Positions 1 through 8,789 of a stretch of DNA of 64,000 nt are shown here, one piece after another. The first letter of the stretch is position 1. Every line of letters begins with the position of its first letter. The position numbers and the translations under genes are program-made. The stretch spans positions 910,625-974,624 of the forward strand of contig NZ_JHQL01000001.1 in the NCBI RefSeq assembly GCF_000712975.1, in the 5' to 3' direction. This stretch comes from Vreelandella neptunia (GTDB lineage: Bacteria; Pseudomonadota; Gammaproteobacteria; Pseudomonadales; Halomonadaceae). The notes beneath the pieces are model-generated. The model had not been told where the DNA came from. It saw nothing but the letters and a program-made list of their open reading frames with translations, and searched no databases.

Positions 1-1985
1 AAGCGGCTAGCTCCCCAGCTGCGATGCAGGTAGCTTTTTACAGACTCAAGTTCATCATCCGTTACGGTAGCCAGTTCGCCTCGCTCTAATGGGTCATAAT
101 GGTAGATATATAGCCGAGAGGTAAATTGTTCAAAGGGTAAAGAAGCCTCGCCAAAGCGCTCTCCGTTACCAGACGTACTTACCTTAACGCCATCTCCCCA
201 ATCTTGGCCGCTGTCGTTGTTGGGATTATAAAAATAGATCCTCATGACATCGTTTGGATCTAAAGACGCGCGTAAAATCGTTATTGCATGCCAACCAATA
301 AACCGAGCGGCACTGTCAGTGACGGCGATGCCTGCTGGCTGAGGATGAATCAGCGGTTGGTTACCATTGTAATAGGGATGATAGCTGGCATAAAAGTGAC
401 GAATAAAGTTATCTACGCCACTTAGTTGGCCGGTGGCAACGTCAACGTTAATGCTAAATCCACGGCCTGACCACCAACCATGGAACTCTGGGTTGACCCA
501 GCGGTGAGGGTCGCCTTCACGGCCAATGCAGCGTCTACCCATCTCTGCATAGATGCGATCCAAATGGGGCACAACAATCAACGAAGCAGGGTCTAGATCC
601 ATCGGCAGTTCAGATGCAACGCCAGATGCACTCTCCATTGAAGAGATTGCCTGACCTTCAAAATGCATAATGATTTCGTCATCCCGTGCTGCCCAGGCGA
701 CCATTTGTAACAAATAGTCCGGATCATTGTAGGCCCACATGGAGAGCGCTCTTGCTGACTGGCAAGTTGGGTTGTTGCCTTGCCCTACACCTAACGGCAG
801 CCCCAGCATGCATAGCACACCTTCAATGAGGCGTGCGCGAGGTGATGCGTCGACTCCATAGGCAAGGTTCAATCGCGCTTCTGACCATTCTGAAAGTTTT
901 AAATTTAGCTGTCGCCACATCGCTGGGGCAACCGGAGGCTGATAGAGAATGCCCCGCTCAAGTAGCAGTGCCAAGCCATAGACCGCCTGCGCAGTAGCTG
1001 GGTAAACACCGCTGCGAATCAGGGCATGTACCAACTCACGATAGCACAGAAGGCAATCTCGTCCTGTTGATGAGAGGCCTAGGGCTTCTGATAGCAGGTG
1101 GTCTCCCTCTTCCAACAAATAACGCATAAGAACCGTATGGTAGGGTGATACTAACCCTGTGTCGTGCATGGCTCGGGCGAAGCCGGTAGATTCTGCTTGT
1201 AAAGCAGCATTATCCATACGTTCCAGTCGTTCACGATAAAGAGCTACGCCAGGGTCTTCACGGCAAGCTTGCGTTGGCCCAAAAAGTGAACTGACCAGTC
1301 TATCAGCCCCTTGGCCACTTGCGCCTAAATCAATTTCTGGATTGACTTGGCACAGCGCAATTTGAGTAATCATCTGTTTGATGGCATCAACTTGAATTGG
1401 GCGCTGCTTTAAAATGCGCCATATTTCATCAATAAGTTGATCAATCACATGTTCGTAACCAATGCGCTCGGCTAAATGTTTGAACAATTGCCTAGGGATA
1501 GTTGCTAAGCGTCCCTGAGTTTCTCGTTCGGCCTCACTTGGTGCGTTAAATAACAGCCATAAATTAATGGCCATTACTTGGGTTAAATAGTGGTGAGCGT
1601 GCTCTTGAGATACCAGTGCGTGAAGGTAATCACCTTTGGCAACTGCTAAAAGCCTCAATTCACTCAGAGCTTCAATTACCACCACGTTAGGGTCAGCACT
1701 TCTAAGTGAAAAAGTAGTTAGTGTAGGTACTAGAAACTGCGGTGTTTCCCAGTCTGAACCTGCAAACACTCCGGCGGATTCAAAATCCGCCGCGCGAGAT
1801 TCGAGGGCGGCGCAGCCACCCTCTTGCATCAAGATTCTGCGCGCAGTATCCATTACGCGAGGCAGCTTTGCCGGTTTAGAAAAAGCAGGAGCCTGCATAA
1901 GCAGGCGCACCGCCTCATCAAATTTTTTCAAAAGTCCGTTAAGCTTGCCATCTTCATAAGAAGATGCCTCTTGATTGGTCGTCAC
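1..1985 (-). CDS. Unrecognised protein with a papain-like C-terminal region (partial, runs off left edge)
   Basis: An open frame runs without a stop from a GTG at 1985 (preceded by GGAG) to the window edge, giving at least 661 residues; the C-terminus is outside the window. I do not recognise the family by name. The first ~380 residues look helical with no motif I can place. After that, three elements occur in papain order: Cys408 in GNNPTCQSARALSMW, His566 in GWHAITIL, and Asn587 in YFYNPNNDSGQDWGDG, which resembles the NSWG..WG Asn region of C1 peptidases. The His-Asn spacing of 21 is close to papain's 16. No signal peptide is visible, so it is probably cytoplasmic. It follows the ATP-grasp gene by 30 bp on the same strand, so co-transcription is likely. 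Peptidase, amidase or transferase chemistry is inference from these motifs. Confidence is high that it is coding and moderate for the fold. Confidence 0.75.
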   Translation of the reverse strand, partial: MTTNQEASSYEDGKLNGLLKKFDEAVRLLMQAPAFSKPAKLPRVMDTARRILMQEGGCAALESRAADFESAGVFAGSDWETPQFLVPTLTTFSLRSADPNVVVIEALSELRLLAVAKGDYLHALVSQEHAHHYLTQVMAINLWLLFNAPSEAERETQGRLATIPRQLFKHLAERIGYEHVIDQLIDEIWRILKQRPIQVDAIKQMITQIALCQVNPEIDLGASGQGADRLVSSLFGPTQACREDPGVALYRERLERMDNAALQAESTGFARAMHDTGLVSPYHTVLMRYLLEEGDHLLSEALGLSSTGRDCLLCYRELVHALIRSGVYPATAQAVYGLALLLERGILYQPPVAPAMWRQLNLKLSEWSEARLNLAYGVDASPRARLIEGVLCMLGLPLGVGQGNNPTCQSARALSMWAYNDPDYLLQMVAWAARDDEIIMHFEGQAISSMESASGVASELPMDLDPASLIVVPHLDRIYAEMGRRCIGREGDPHRWVNPEFHGWWSGRGFSINVDVATGQLSGVDNFIRHFYASYHPYYNGNQPLIHPQPAGIAVTDSAARFIGWHAITILRASLDPNDVMRIYFYNPNNDSGQDWGDGVKVSTSGNGERFGEASLPFEQFTSRLYIYHYDPLERGELATVTDDELESVKSYLHRSWGASR

Positions 1986-2015
1986 GTTGACTCCTTATCC
2001 CAGCCGTAACGGGGA

Positions 2016-3239
2016 TTATACATAGAAGTCGAGGTCTTCTTGGCGTTTAAGAAGATCGCGTAGTGTGTGCGCATCTTCACCTTTAAAGTAGACCAAGCCC
2101 CAATGGGTACCAAACGCTGTACGTTTAGTGACGGTTTCTTCAACCGGTGATGTCAGTTCGTGAGATTCAAAGTACGGGTGATCCTCTGTTTCTTCAGGGA
2201 TCTCTAAGCGGCTAACAACCCGACGGCGGGGATACACGCCAAAGCAGCCCGCGAACCCATCTGCGTCCACCACTTCTTTGGGAAAGAAAGCCGCAACTTC
2301 CTCTTTGGTGCTTTTGGGGTCGAAGACCAGCATCGAAGCTTGGTAGGCGTTAAAGCCATACACCCGCTCAAGAAGTTCAAATACTTTAAAGCCGGGTGGA
2401 CGATAGGCCACTTCGCCAAAGTACATTTCACCATCGCTGGTCACAAAGTACTCGGGGTGAATAAGGCCGAACTCAATATCAAACGCTTTGATCAGTTTTT
2501 CAATTTGCGCTGTAATCTGCTCGCGGTATTTTTCAAGTTCAGGAGATGCGGGCACAAATACCGAGTAGCCAAGTGTCACGTACTCTGAGATATTCAGAAA
2601 AGCGATCTTACCGTCATGGATCCACGCTTCAACGGCAAATTCCCAACCATCCAAGTGTGATTCCATCAACACCGGGAACTCTTCATCGGGAATCGTATCA
2701 ACTTCATCCGGTGTACGAATCACCCGGTGACCAAGACACCCTGCCTTATCAAACGCTTTGAGGTGGATAGGGTCGTTAGGATCGCCATCCAGCTTGAGTA
2801 GCGTTTGGTTAACACGTTTAAGGAAGCGGACAACGTCATCTTTATCGTGGGCTTCTTCGAAAATGCCTACGCGAATGCCGCCAAGCTGTGCGCGGCGTTT
2901 CATTAGCGCTTTATCGCGAAGTAGTAACGACTGGCCATAAATGCGCGGATTATCGAGCAAGACAGAGTTAATTGCGCCCGCCCACTCTACGGTCTCTTCA
3001 TAAAGTGGGATTGCAACATCGACGCCTTTCTCTTTTAACGTTTCAGCAATTTCGATAGAACGATCGTTGAGACGCTCAAAATTCCAGGGAACGTAGGGAA
3101 TATCATGTTTTTGGCAGTAATCCTCGGCCCAGTCGGGTGCAACCACGATGTAGCGGCGGTCAAAATTCTCTGCCGCTTCGATCGCATTGAGGCTCCAACC
3201 TAGTAGGGCGATATAGCCCTTATTGGGATCCTTTTGCAT
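2016..3239 (-). CDS. ATP-grasp domain ligase of unknown substrate
   Basis: A 407-residue protein with ATG start preceded by AGGAG. The N-terminus (YIALLGWSLNAIEAA) resembles the pre-ATP-grasp Rossmann-like part. The middle and C-terminal parts look like an ATP-grasp fold: a lysine-containing strand near LLKLDGDP, then VLMESHLDGWEFAVEAWIHDGK, and a metal-ligand segment HPEYFVTSDGEMYFGEVAYRPPG near residues 260-285. Members of this superfamily couple ATP hydrolysis to carboxylate-amine (or thiol) ligation through an acyl-phosphate. Such proteins are often auto-labelled 'biotin carboxylase family', but there is no carboxylase partner here. Its only operon neighbour is the papain-like protein 30 bp downstream, so a peptide or amide substrate is possible. 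That functional reading is inference. Confidence 0.85.
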   Translation of the reverse strand: MQKDPNKGYIALLGWSLNAIEAAENFDRRYIVVAPDWAEDYCQKHDIPYVPWNFERLNDRSIEIAETLKEKGVDVAIPLYEETVEWAGAINSVLLDNPRIYGQSLLLRDKALMKRRAQLGGIRVGIFEEAHDKDDVVRFLKRVNQTLLKLDGDPNDPIHLKAFDKAGCLGHRVIRTPDEVDTIPDEEFPVLMESHLDGWEFAVEAWIHDGKIAFLNISEYVTLGYSVFVPASPELEKYREQITAQIEKLIKAFDIEFGLIHPEYFVTSDGEMYFGEVAYRPPGFKVFELLERVYGFNAYQASMLVFDPKSTKEEVAAFFPKEVVDADGFAGCFGVYPRRRVVSRLEIPEETEDHPYFESHELTSPVEETVTKRTAFGTHWGLVYFKGEDAHTLRDLLKRQEDLDFYV

Positions 3240-3451
3240 GATGGTGACTCCTGTGGGTGAGTGAATAAAGTTGCCATACCACTTACTTCACCATACACGA
3301 TAGGGCCTCCCGACGGCTAATTAGCAGCCTCTGAAGGTGAAAATGGCTAAAAATAAGTGCTTTTCATAGTGTGTAGTAAAGAGCAAACCCCTGAGTATGT
3401 TAGGCTAGGCGCCTCAACATTATGTTCAAGTGGCAAGAGGAATAGGCCAAG

Positions 3452-3781
3452 ATGGCGGCCAAGCCGATCTACCGTGTGGTGGTTCACCAGCAGGGTGAAA
3501 TCTGGGATTTATACGTCAGAGAAATTTTTCAAAGCGAACTCTGGGGCTTTATTGAAGTCGAGGAGTTTGTCTTTGACGATGCGTCGCGGGTTGTTGTCGA
3601 TCCAGGGGCAGAAAAATTACAGCGCACCTTTGAAGGTGTTAAGCGCAGTTACCTGCCGCTTAACGCTATTGTGCGCATTGATGAAGTTGAACGTGAAGGC
3701 CCTTTAAAAGCTGTCAAGAGTGATGCCCGCGTCGCAGAGTTTCCTCGTCCCTTCCCGTTACCGCCTCGTGGGGAAGGGTAA
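3452..3781 (+). CDS. DUF1820 family protein
   Basis: A 109-residue protein that I recognise as DUF1820 from its N-terminus (KPIYRVVVHQQGEIWDLYVREIFQSELWGFIEVEEF) and the central DPGAEKLQRTFEGV motif. The family is small, soluble and common in gamma- and betaproteobacteria; no function is established that I know of. The ATG at 3452 follows AGAGG. It is transcribed divergently from the ATP-grasp gene, with 212 bp between them that shows no site I can name. The C-terminal tail is proline-rich (FPRPFPLPPRGEG). Confidence 0.85.
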   Translation: MAAKPIYRVVVHQQGEIWDLYVREIFQSELWGFIEVEEFVFDDASRVVVDPGAEKLQRTFEGVKRSYLPLNAIVRIDEVEREGPLKAVKSDARVAEFPRPFPLPPRGEG

Positions 3782-3866
3782 GCGCCTAAGACAAGCGCAC
3801 CGCTTTGAGCGATACGCGCGATTGGCTTCGTCGGCTACGCGCGTTTTATGATCAGGACATGACGTC

Positions 3867-4502
3867 ATGCAAGTAAATAAACTTCGTAATAGTTGTTACG
3901 CCGCCGCCGTTGGTGTGTTGCTGAGCGCTGGGATAGCCCCTGCATTTGCCCAGTCTGATAGCCAGGCCTGGGTCAGCGATGAGTTAAGCACCTACGTGCG
4001 TAGCGGCCCAACGGATGGTTACCGCATTGTTGGCACGCTGAATGCGGGCGAGCAAGTTGAAGTTCTTGAAAGGAGCGGGGATTATACTCGCGTCCGTGGC
4101 GACGGCGGCGATGCTGTATGGGTGCTGAGCAGTGAGTTACAACAAACTCCCAGCGCCCGTGAGCAGCTGCCTGTATTGCAAACGCAAGTAGATCAACTGA
4201 CACAAGAGCTGGACGGAATCAACAATACGTGGGAGCAGCGTGTCTCTTCAATGACAGAAACGCTCGAAGTACGTGAGCAGCGTATCGTTGATTTAGAAGC
4301 GCGTAATCGCGAGCTAGATAACGAAGCTGAGCAATCTCGCCAGCAGGTGCGCGCATTGCAGGCGCGTTTAGATACGCAAGAAGAAGATTTATTGATGCGC
4401 TATTTCATGTACGGCGGTGGGGTGGCCGGTGCTGGTTTGTTAGTCGGCCTGATTGTTCCCCATTTACCACGTCGTCGTAAAAAGAGAGACCGCTGGTTTT
4501 AA
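3867..4502 (+). CDS. SH3 domain membrane protein (TIGR04211 / YgiM-like)
   Basis: A 211-residue envelope protein. Residues 1-28 form a signal peptide ending in APAFA. Residues ~33-95 are a bacterial SH3 domain (VSDELSTYVRSGPTDGYRIVGTLNAGEQVEVLER). Residues ~100-175 are a heptad-rich coiled coil. A C-terminal transmembrane segment (YGGGVAGAGLLVGLIVPHL) is followed by a basic tail RRRKKRDRWF. This order matches the TIGR04211 family, which includes E. coli YgiM. The topology puts SH3 and coiled coil in the periplasm, anchored at the inner membrane. A role in cell-wall-related functions is only inferred from SH3 domains elsewhere. Confidence 0.88.
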   Translation: MQVNKLRNSCYAAAVGVLLSAGIAPAFAQSDSQAWVSDELSTYVRSGPTDGYRIVGTLNAGEQVEVLERSGDYTRVRGDGGDAVWVLSSELQQTPSAREQLPVLQTQVDQLTQELDGINNTWEQRVSSMTETLEVREQRIVDLEARNRELDNEAEQSRQQVRALQARLDTQEEDLLMRYFMYGGGVAGAGLLVGLIVPHLPRRRKKRDRWF

Positions 4503-4555
4503 AGTGGTTTCTACAGCAAGCGTTACGGGTAAATTTTGAGTGTGAGGTAGGTCCA

Positions 4556-5188
4556 ATGGAAAATCCCTGGCGTCAACGTTGGCAGGAAGGACGTATCGGA
4601 TTTCATTTGTCTGATACGCATCCAGCGTTGGTGCAGCATTGGCCCGCGCTTAACGTAACGCCTAGGGCCAAAGTGCTTGTGCCGTTATGTGGTAAAAGCC
4701 TTGATATGCGTTGGTTAGCAGATGAAGGCCACCCCGTTCTAGGTATTGAGTTGGCACCGGAAGCCATAGAGCAGTTTCTGGCGCAGCGAAACGCAGGCGT
4801 CTCACGCTATACCCAAGCAGGGTTCAATGTCTCACGCCAGGGTAGCGTTGAATTGTGGTGCGGTGATTTTTTTCATTTGCACATCAAACAGGCGGCAGAA
4901 GTGGGTGCGTTTTATGACCGAGCCTCACTGATTGCGCTGCCTCCCGCCACCCGAGAACGCTATGCCTTTCATCTTGCTCAGTTAGTGCCCCCAGGAGCCC
5001 GGGGGCTGCTAGTTGGGTTAACCCATGATGATGGTAATGCCGGCCCACCTTACAGCGTGCCTAATAGTGAAATTGAGCGTTTGTTTGTGCCCAACTTTCG
5101 CATTGAGCTGGTTGAGAACAAACCGGCAGACGAGCGGGGGCGCAGTGAAAGCGTTTGGGCGCTAGAGCGTCGTGGGCCACGCATATGA
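4556..5188 (+). CDS. tpm: Thiopurine S-methyltransferase
   Basis: A 210-residue SAM-dependent methyltransferase of the bacterial TPMT family, which methylates thiopurines and also detoxifies selenite/tellurite in some bacteria. The family is recognisable from WRQRWQEGRIGFHLSDTHPALVQHWP at the start, the SAM-binding segment LVPLCGKSLDMRWLADEGHPVLGIEL (residues ~40-65), the WCGDFF acidic motif (~100) and YDRASLIALPP (~120). Length is normal for the family. The ATG at 4556 follows AGGTAGG. A strong terminator begins 3 bp after the stop, so it is probably the last gene of its unit. Confidence 0.93.
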   Translation: MENPWRQRWQEGRIGFHLSDTHPALVQHWPALNVTPRAKVLVPLCGKSLDMRWLADEGHPVLGIELAPEAIEQFLAQRNAGVSRYTQAGFNVSRQGSVELWCGDFFHLHIKQAAEVGAFYDRASLIALPPATRERYAFHLAQLVPPGARGLLVGLTHDDGNAGPPYSVPNSEIERLFVPNFRIELVENKPADERGRSESVWALERRGPRI

Positions 5189-5190
5189 AT

Positions 5191-5214
5191 CTGCCCGCCA
5201 AGCGGGCAGTTTTT
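5191..5214 (+). terminator. Rho-independent terminator after tpm
   Basis: A perfect 8-bp stem CTGCCCGC/GCGGGCAG with a 3-nt loop is followed directly by five T. It starts 2 bp beyond the tpm stop codon. Confidence 0.93.
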
Positions 5215-5242
5215 CTCAGTATAAACCGTCGGTATGAACTGT

Positions 5243-5836
5243 TTAACGGGCGAGCAAGCGACCAAGCTCAGGGTCACTAAACGCACGGTTTAAACCATCG
5301 CTTAACAAGTCGTTTAACATACGTGTATTAGCATCTTCACCGGGTTTAATGGCATAGCCCTGGGTGCGGCGTGATGTGTACGTGCCCGTATAGGTTGTGC
5401 CCTTATTCTGAGCAATTGCCCGGAAAACCCCTTCAAGGCGCGCTTCGTCAATCAACGGCTGGCCGCTATCACCTTTGGCATAGTTAAGGTTTGCCAGCTC
5501 AAGCGTAATACTTGGACGACCTTGAGCAGCCTCGCGTGTGGGATTAAAGCCCATATCACGCACAGCGCGTTCTGCTTCAGCTTGGAGCTGTGGAATTAAC
5601 TCATGACTACTCACGGTAATCTGCGAAGTAGACATACTGCCACCCGCGCGGGTCCCAATCACTTCGCTTTCCCGAGCATCGGTAGCGATGACAGTGACCT
5701 GTTGGCCAGCGCCTGTTTGCGGGACACTGGCGCTACGCTCTGGGCTTAGCTGAAGGTATTGAGGGCTAGCGCAGCCCGCTAGCAAAATGCTGGTAAGCAA
5801 CGCACCAGTGAGGTGTAAAAAATGGCGCCGACGCAT
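5243..5836 (-). CDS. yajG: YajG family lipoprotein
   Basis: A 197-residue lipoprotein. The leader MRRRHFLHLTGALLTSILLAGC has a lipobox LLAGC with the acylated Cys at residue 22. The mature part matches YajG: QYLQLSPERS near the N-terminus, VTVIATDARESEVIGTRAG, and a C-terminal helical half with the NDLLSDGLNRAFSDPELGRL segment. E. coli YajG is an outer-membrane lipoprotein of unclear function. Ser at +2 is absent (A follows C), compatible with outer-membrane sorting. It is convergent with tpm and has its own upstream region at 5837-6007. Confidence 0.88.
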   Translation of the reverse strand: MRRRHFLHLTGALLTSILLAGCASPQYLQLSPERSASVPQTGAGQQVTVIATDARESEVIGTRAGGSMSTSQITVSSHELIPQLQAEAERAVRDMGFNPTREAAQGRPSITLELANLNYAKGDSGQPLIDEARLEGVFRAIAQNKGTTYTGTYTSRRTQGYAIKPGEDANTRMLNDLLSDGLNRAFSDPELGRLLAR

Positions 5837-6007
5837 ACAATTCTCCGCTGTAACCGAAAATAGGTGACAAACTAGTAGGTATCAAAACGCTGAGCCTACG
5901 CTCAGTATTTTACAAGCATGCCCTTGACTGACCGAATACGACAGCCAAACAAAAGGCTTAGTTAACTGCCAGTATAGCGCTGCGTTTGCGTAAGGTGCTA
6001 CCAACGC

Positions 6008-7102
6008 TTAGGCCGCGCGGGTCTGCTGCTTCGGCTTTTCCGTTTCTTCTTTAAAACGGTGCCACTGACGTGGATGCGCGAACAAGCGTTGTCCACGGCG
6101 CATCTGAAGCTGCTCAAAATCAGCATGGCGCACTGTTGCAAGCCATGGCTTAGCTAGCCAGTCGGCTTCTAGCTCAACACGTACTTCAGCACCTACCGGT
6201 GAAATGGCAGTAATCGTTACCGGTAAGTGGCTCTCTGCACTAGGCTGCTGGGCAAGGCGCACTTCATGAGGGCGTAGCAATAACTCTTCGTTACCATCAG
6301 GTAAGTCAACATTGAGATGAGCGTCGCCACAGGTAAGTATACCTTGGTGTACTTTGCCTTCTAAGTGATTAACGTCGCCAAGGAATTCAAATACAAAACG
6401 GTTTTTGGGGGACCGATAGAGCGTTTCAGGCGTATCAATTTGCTCAATGCGCCCGTTGCTCATTACCACCACCCGGTCAGAAAGCTCAAGCGCTTCTTCT
6501 TGGTCGTGGGTCACAAATACGCTGGTAAAGTTAAGTTCTTCATGCAGTCGACGCAGCCAGCGTCGCAGATCCTGGCGTACCTTAGCATCCAGCGCACCAA
6601 ACGGCTCATCCAATAGCAATACGTCAGGCTCAACGGCCAGGGCGCGGGCTAGTGATACGCGCTGCTGTTGGCCACCTGAAAGTTGCGCAGGTAAGCGGTT
6701 AGCTAAATGCTGCAGCTGAACCATTTCCAGCAGCCTAAATACGCGAGCGCGTATCTCACCGTTGGAAGGACGGCGCTTTTTAGGCATTACGGTTAAGCCA
6801 AAGGCCACATTGTCGTAAACGCTCATATGGCGAAATAGCGCGTAGTGCTGGAAGACAAACCCAATGCGACGATCGCGCACGTGAACGTTAGTTACATCGC
6901 GATCGCCGAACAATATTTTACCGGGTTGAGGAGAGCGATCAGCGCTCTCCAAACCGGCAATAATACGTAGAAGTGTCGTCTTTCCTGAGCCAGACGGTCC
7001 AAGTAGGCCGACTAGTTCGCCTTCATGGATATCCAGATTGATCGGCTCAAGCGCTTGGGTGTTGGCAAAGTGCTTGGCGATGTTCTGTAGGCGAATACTC
7101 AT
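6008..7102 (-). CDS. cysA: Sulfate/thiosulfate ABC transporter ATPase
   Basis: The ATPase of the sulfate importer, 364 residues from the chosen ATG at 7102. An upstream in-frame start would add 10 residues within cysW. I prefer 7102 because GGAGG lies 7 nt before it and the ATG overlaps the cysW stop as ATGA. Walker A is GPSGSGKTT (~35-43), the signature is [15 protein letters not shown] (~137-151), Walker B is [16 protein letters not shown], and the H-loop is [10 protein letters not shown]. The C-terminal ~110 residues form the TOBE-like regulatory domain typical of CysA. It is the last gene of cysP-cysT-cysW-cysA. Confidence 0.96.
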   Translation of the reverse strand: MSIRLQNIAKHFANTQALEPINLDIHEGELVGLLGPSGSGKTTLLRIIAGLESADRSPQPGKILFGDRDVTNVHVRDRRIGFVFQHYALFRHMSVYDNVAFGLTVMPKKRRPSNGEIRARVFRLLEMVQLQHLANRLPAQLSGGQQQRVSLARALAVEPDVLLLDEPFGALDAKVRQDLRRWLRRLHEELNFTSVFVTHDQEEALELSDRVVVMSNGRIEQIDTPETLYRSPKNRFVFEFLGDVNHLEGKVHQGILTCGDAHLNVDLPDGNEELLLRPHEVRLAQQPSAESHLPVTITAISPVGAEVRVELEADWLAKPWLATVRHADFEQLQMRRGQRLFAHPRQWHRFKEETEKPKQQTRAA

Positions 7103-7926
7103 AAATATGCCTCCTGGCGCGCTGCGCGCCATTCCAGGCCTGCCTTGGCCGCAAGGGTTAACAGGGCAATAAGGGCCAGCAGCGCGGCGCTAGCAAATGC
7201 GCCCACCGCGTTGTAATCCTGATAAAGCTGCTCTAGGTGCAGCGGTAAGGTGTTTGTCTTCCCACGAATAGCCCCGGCGACCACCGACACAGCGCCAAAT
7301 TCACCCACCGCACGCGCGTTGGTGAGGATGATCCCGTAGAGCAGCGCCCAGCGAATGTTAGGTAGCGTGACACGCCGAAAGGTAGTCCAACCACCCGCGC
7401 CGAGGGTCACGGCGGCTTCCTCTTCACGGGAGCCTTGGGCCTGCATGAGCGGAATTAGTTCACGTGCCACAAACGGGCAGGTCACGAAAATAGTCACCAT
7501 TAAAATACCGGGCCAAGCGAACATCAGTTGAATATCGTGGGTGTCTAGCCAGCCACCAATCCAACCATTGCGGCCATAAAGTAATAGGTAAATAAGCCCG
7601 GCCACTACGGGTGATACGGCAAAGGGAATATCGATCAGCGTTTGCAAAATACGCCGACCTGGGAAACTAAAGCGGGTCACTAGCCACGCTAGAGCGACAC
7701 CAAACACCAGGCATACCGGTATGGTCAATAACGCAATAACAAGCGTTAGGCCAATCGCATGTAGGGTGAACGTATTGCTAACGTTGGCCCAAAAGACCAT
7801 CACACCTTGGGAAAACGCCTGGGCAAAAATGGCCACTAGCGGAAGCAGTAAAAACAACGCTGATAGCAACAGGGCGGTGCCAATGAGTAAACGCCGCACA
7901 GCGGGTGCATCACCAATCCGGCGCAT
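7099..7926 (-). CDS. cysW: Sulfate ABC transporter permease CysW
   Basis: Inner-membrane permease, 275 residues from the ATG at 7926. Upstream in-frame sequence would add 15 residues inside cysT, but the ATG at 7926 overlaps the cysT stop as TAATG. About six hydrophobic segments are visible. The EAA loop that contacts the ATPase reads [31 protein letters not shown]. It pairs with CysT to form the transmembrane channel. The end overlaps cysA by 4 bp. Confidence 0.95.
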   Translation of the reverse strand: MRRIGDAPAVRRLLIGTALLLSALFLLLPLVAIFAQAFSQGVMVFWANVSNTFTLHAIGLTLVIALLTIPVCLVFGVALAWLVTRFSFPGRRILQTLIDIPFAVSPVVAGLIYLLLYGRNGWIGGWLDTHDIQLMFAWPGILMVTIFVTCPFVARELIPLMQAQGSREEEAAVTLGAGGWTTFRRVTLPNIRWALLYGIILTNARAVGEFGAVSVVAGAIRGKTNTLPLHLEQLYQDYNAVGAFASAALLALIALLTLAAKAGLEWRAARQEAYL

Positions 7927-8780
7927 TAGCCTTTTCCTCCATGCAAGCGGCGTACAAAGCGACCTTGCCAAATGTTGATCGCCAATAGCAGCGCCAGTGA
8001 CACAAAGAGCACAACGGAGGCAATTGCAGAAGCGCCAGCGTAGTCATACTCCTGCAATTTGACGAAAATCATCAGCGCAGTGATTTCGGTTTCGTAGGGC
8101 ATATTACCTGCGATAAAAATAATCGCCCCGAACTCACCTAGTGAGCGTACAAAGGCTAGCCCGGTGCCAGTAACGAGAGCTGGCCACAGGTGCGGCATAA
8201 TCACTCGTCGAAACGCTACGCCATCGGTTGCGCCAAGAGACATCGCTGCTTCATCAACTTCTGCGGGTAAATCTTCCAGCACCGGTTGCACAGTGCGTAC
8301 CACAAACGGAATGCTGGTAAACGTCATGGCCAGTGCAATGCCTACCCAGGTGTAGGCTACTTGGAACCCTAGCGGCTCTAATAAGCTGCCCATCCAGCCG
8401 TTACCCGCATACAGTGTGGCTAGAGTAATACCTGCTACCGCTGTGGGGAGCGCAAAAGGTAAATCCATTAAGGCATCTAGAAGACGCTTGCCAGGAAACT
8501 CATAACGAACCAGTACCCAAGCAAGTAGTAAGCCAAATACTGCATTAACCAGCGCCGCGACAGCCGCTGCTCCTATGGTGACCATGTAACTGGCCACCAC
8601 ACGACCTTCGGTAATAATGGCCCAGTATTCGGCAAGGCTCAGCCCTGCTAACTGACCAAATAGACCAGTGATCGGGAGAAGGAGTACCAGCGAAATGAAG
8701 AGGACGCTGATCCCCATAGACAGGCCAAAGCCCGGCAGCACGCGAGCACTGCCGGACCGCCATATTGCTAGCTGGCTCAT
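7926..8780 (-). CDS. cysT: Sulfate ABC transporter permease CysT (CysU)
   Basis: A 284-residue inner-membrane permease with about six hydrophobic segments. The EAA loop is VDEAAMSLGATDGVAFRRVIMPHLWPALVTG, and SLGEFGAIIFIAGNMP is characteristic of CysT. The start lies 10 bp downstream of the cysP stop with only a weak GGA element. The stop shares one base with the cysW start. Together with CysW it builds the heterodimeric channel of the sulfate importer. Confidence 0.95.
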   Translation of the reverse strand: MSQLAIWRSGSARVLPGFGLSMGISVLFISLVLLLPITGLFGQLAGLSLAEYWAIITEGRVVASYMVTIGAAAVAALVNAVFGLLLAWVLVRYEFPGKRLLDALMDLPFALPTAVAGITLATLYAGNGWMGSLLEPLGFQVAYTWVGIALAMTFTSIPFVVRTVQPVLEDLPAEVDEAAMSLGATDGVAFRRVIMPHLWPALVTGTGLAFVRSLGEFGAIIFIAGNMPYETEITALMIFVKLQEYDYAGASAIASVVLFVSLALLLAINIWQGRFVRRLHGGKG

Positions 8781-8789
8781 GAGATTCCG

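Noticed and set aside
1636-2009. Plus-strand frames at the start of the papain-like gene
   Set aside because: They are opposite a continuous minus-strand frame that has a GTG start with GGAG and conserved-looking motifs.
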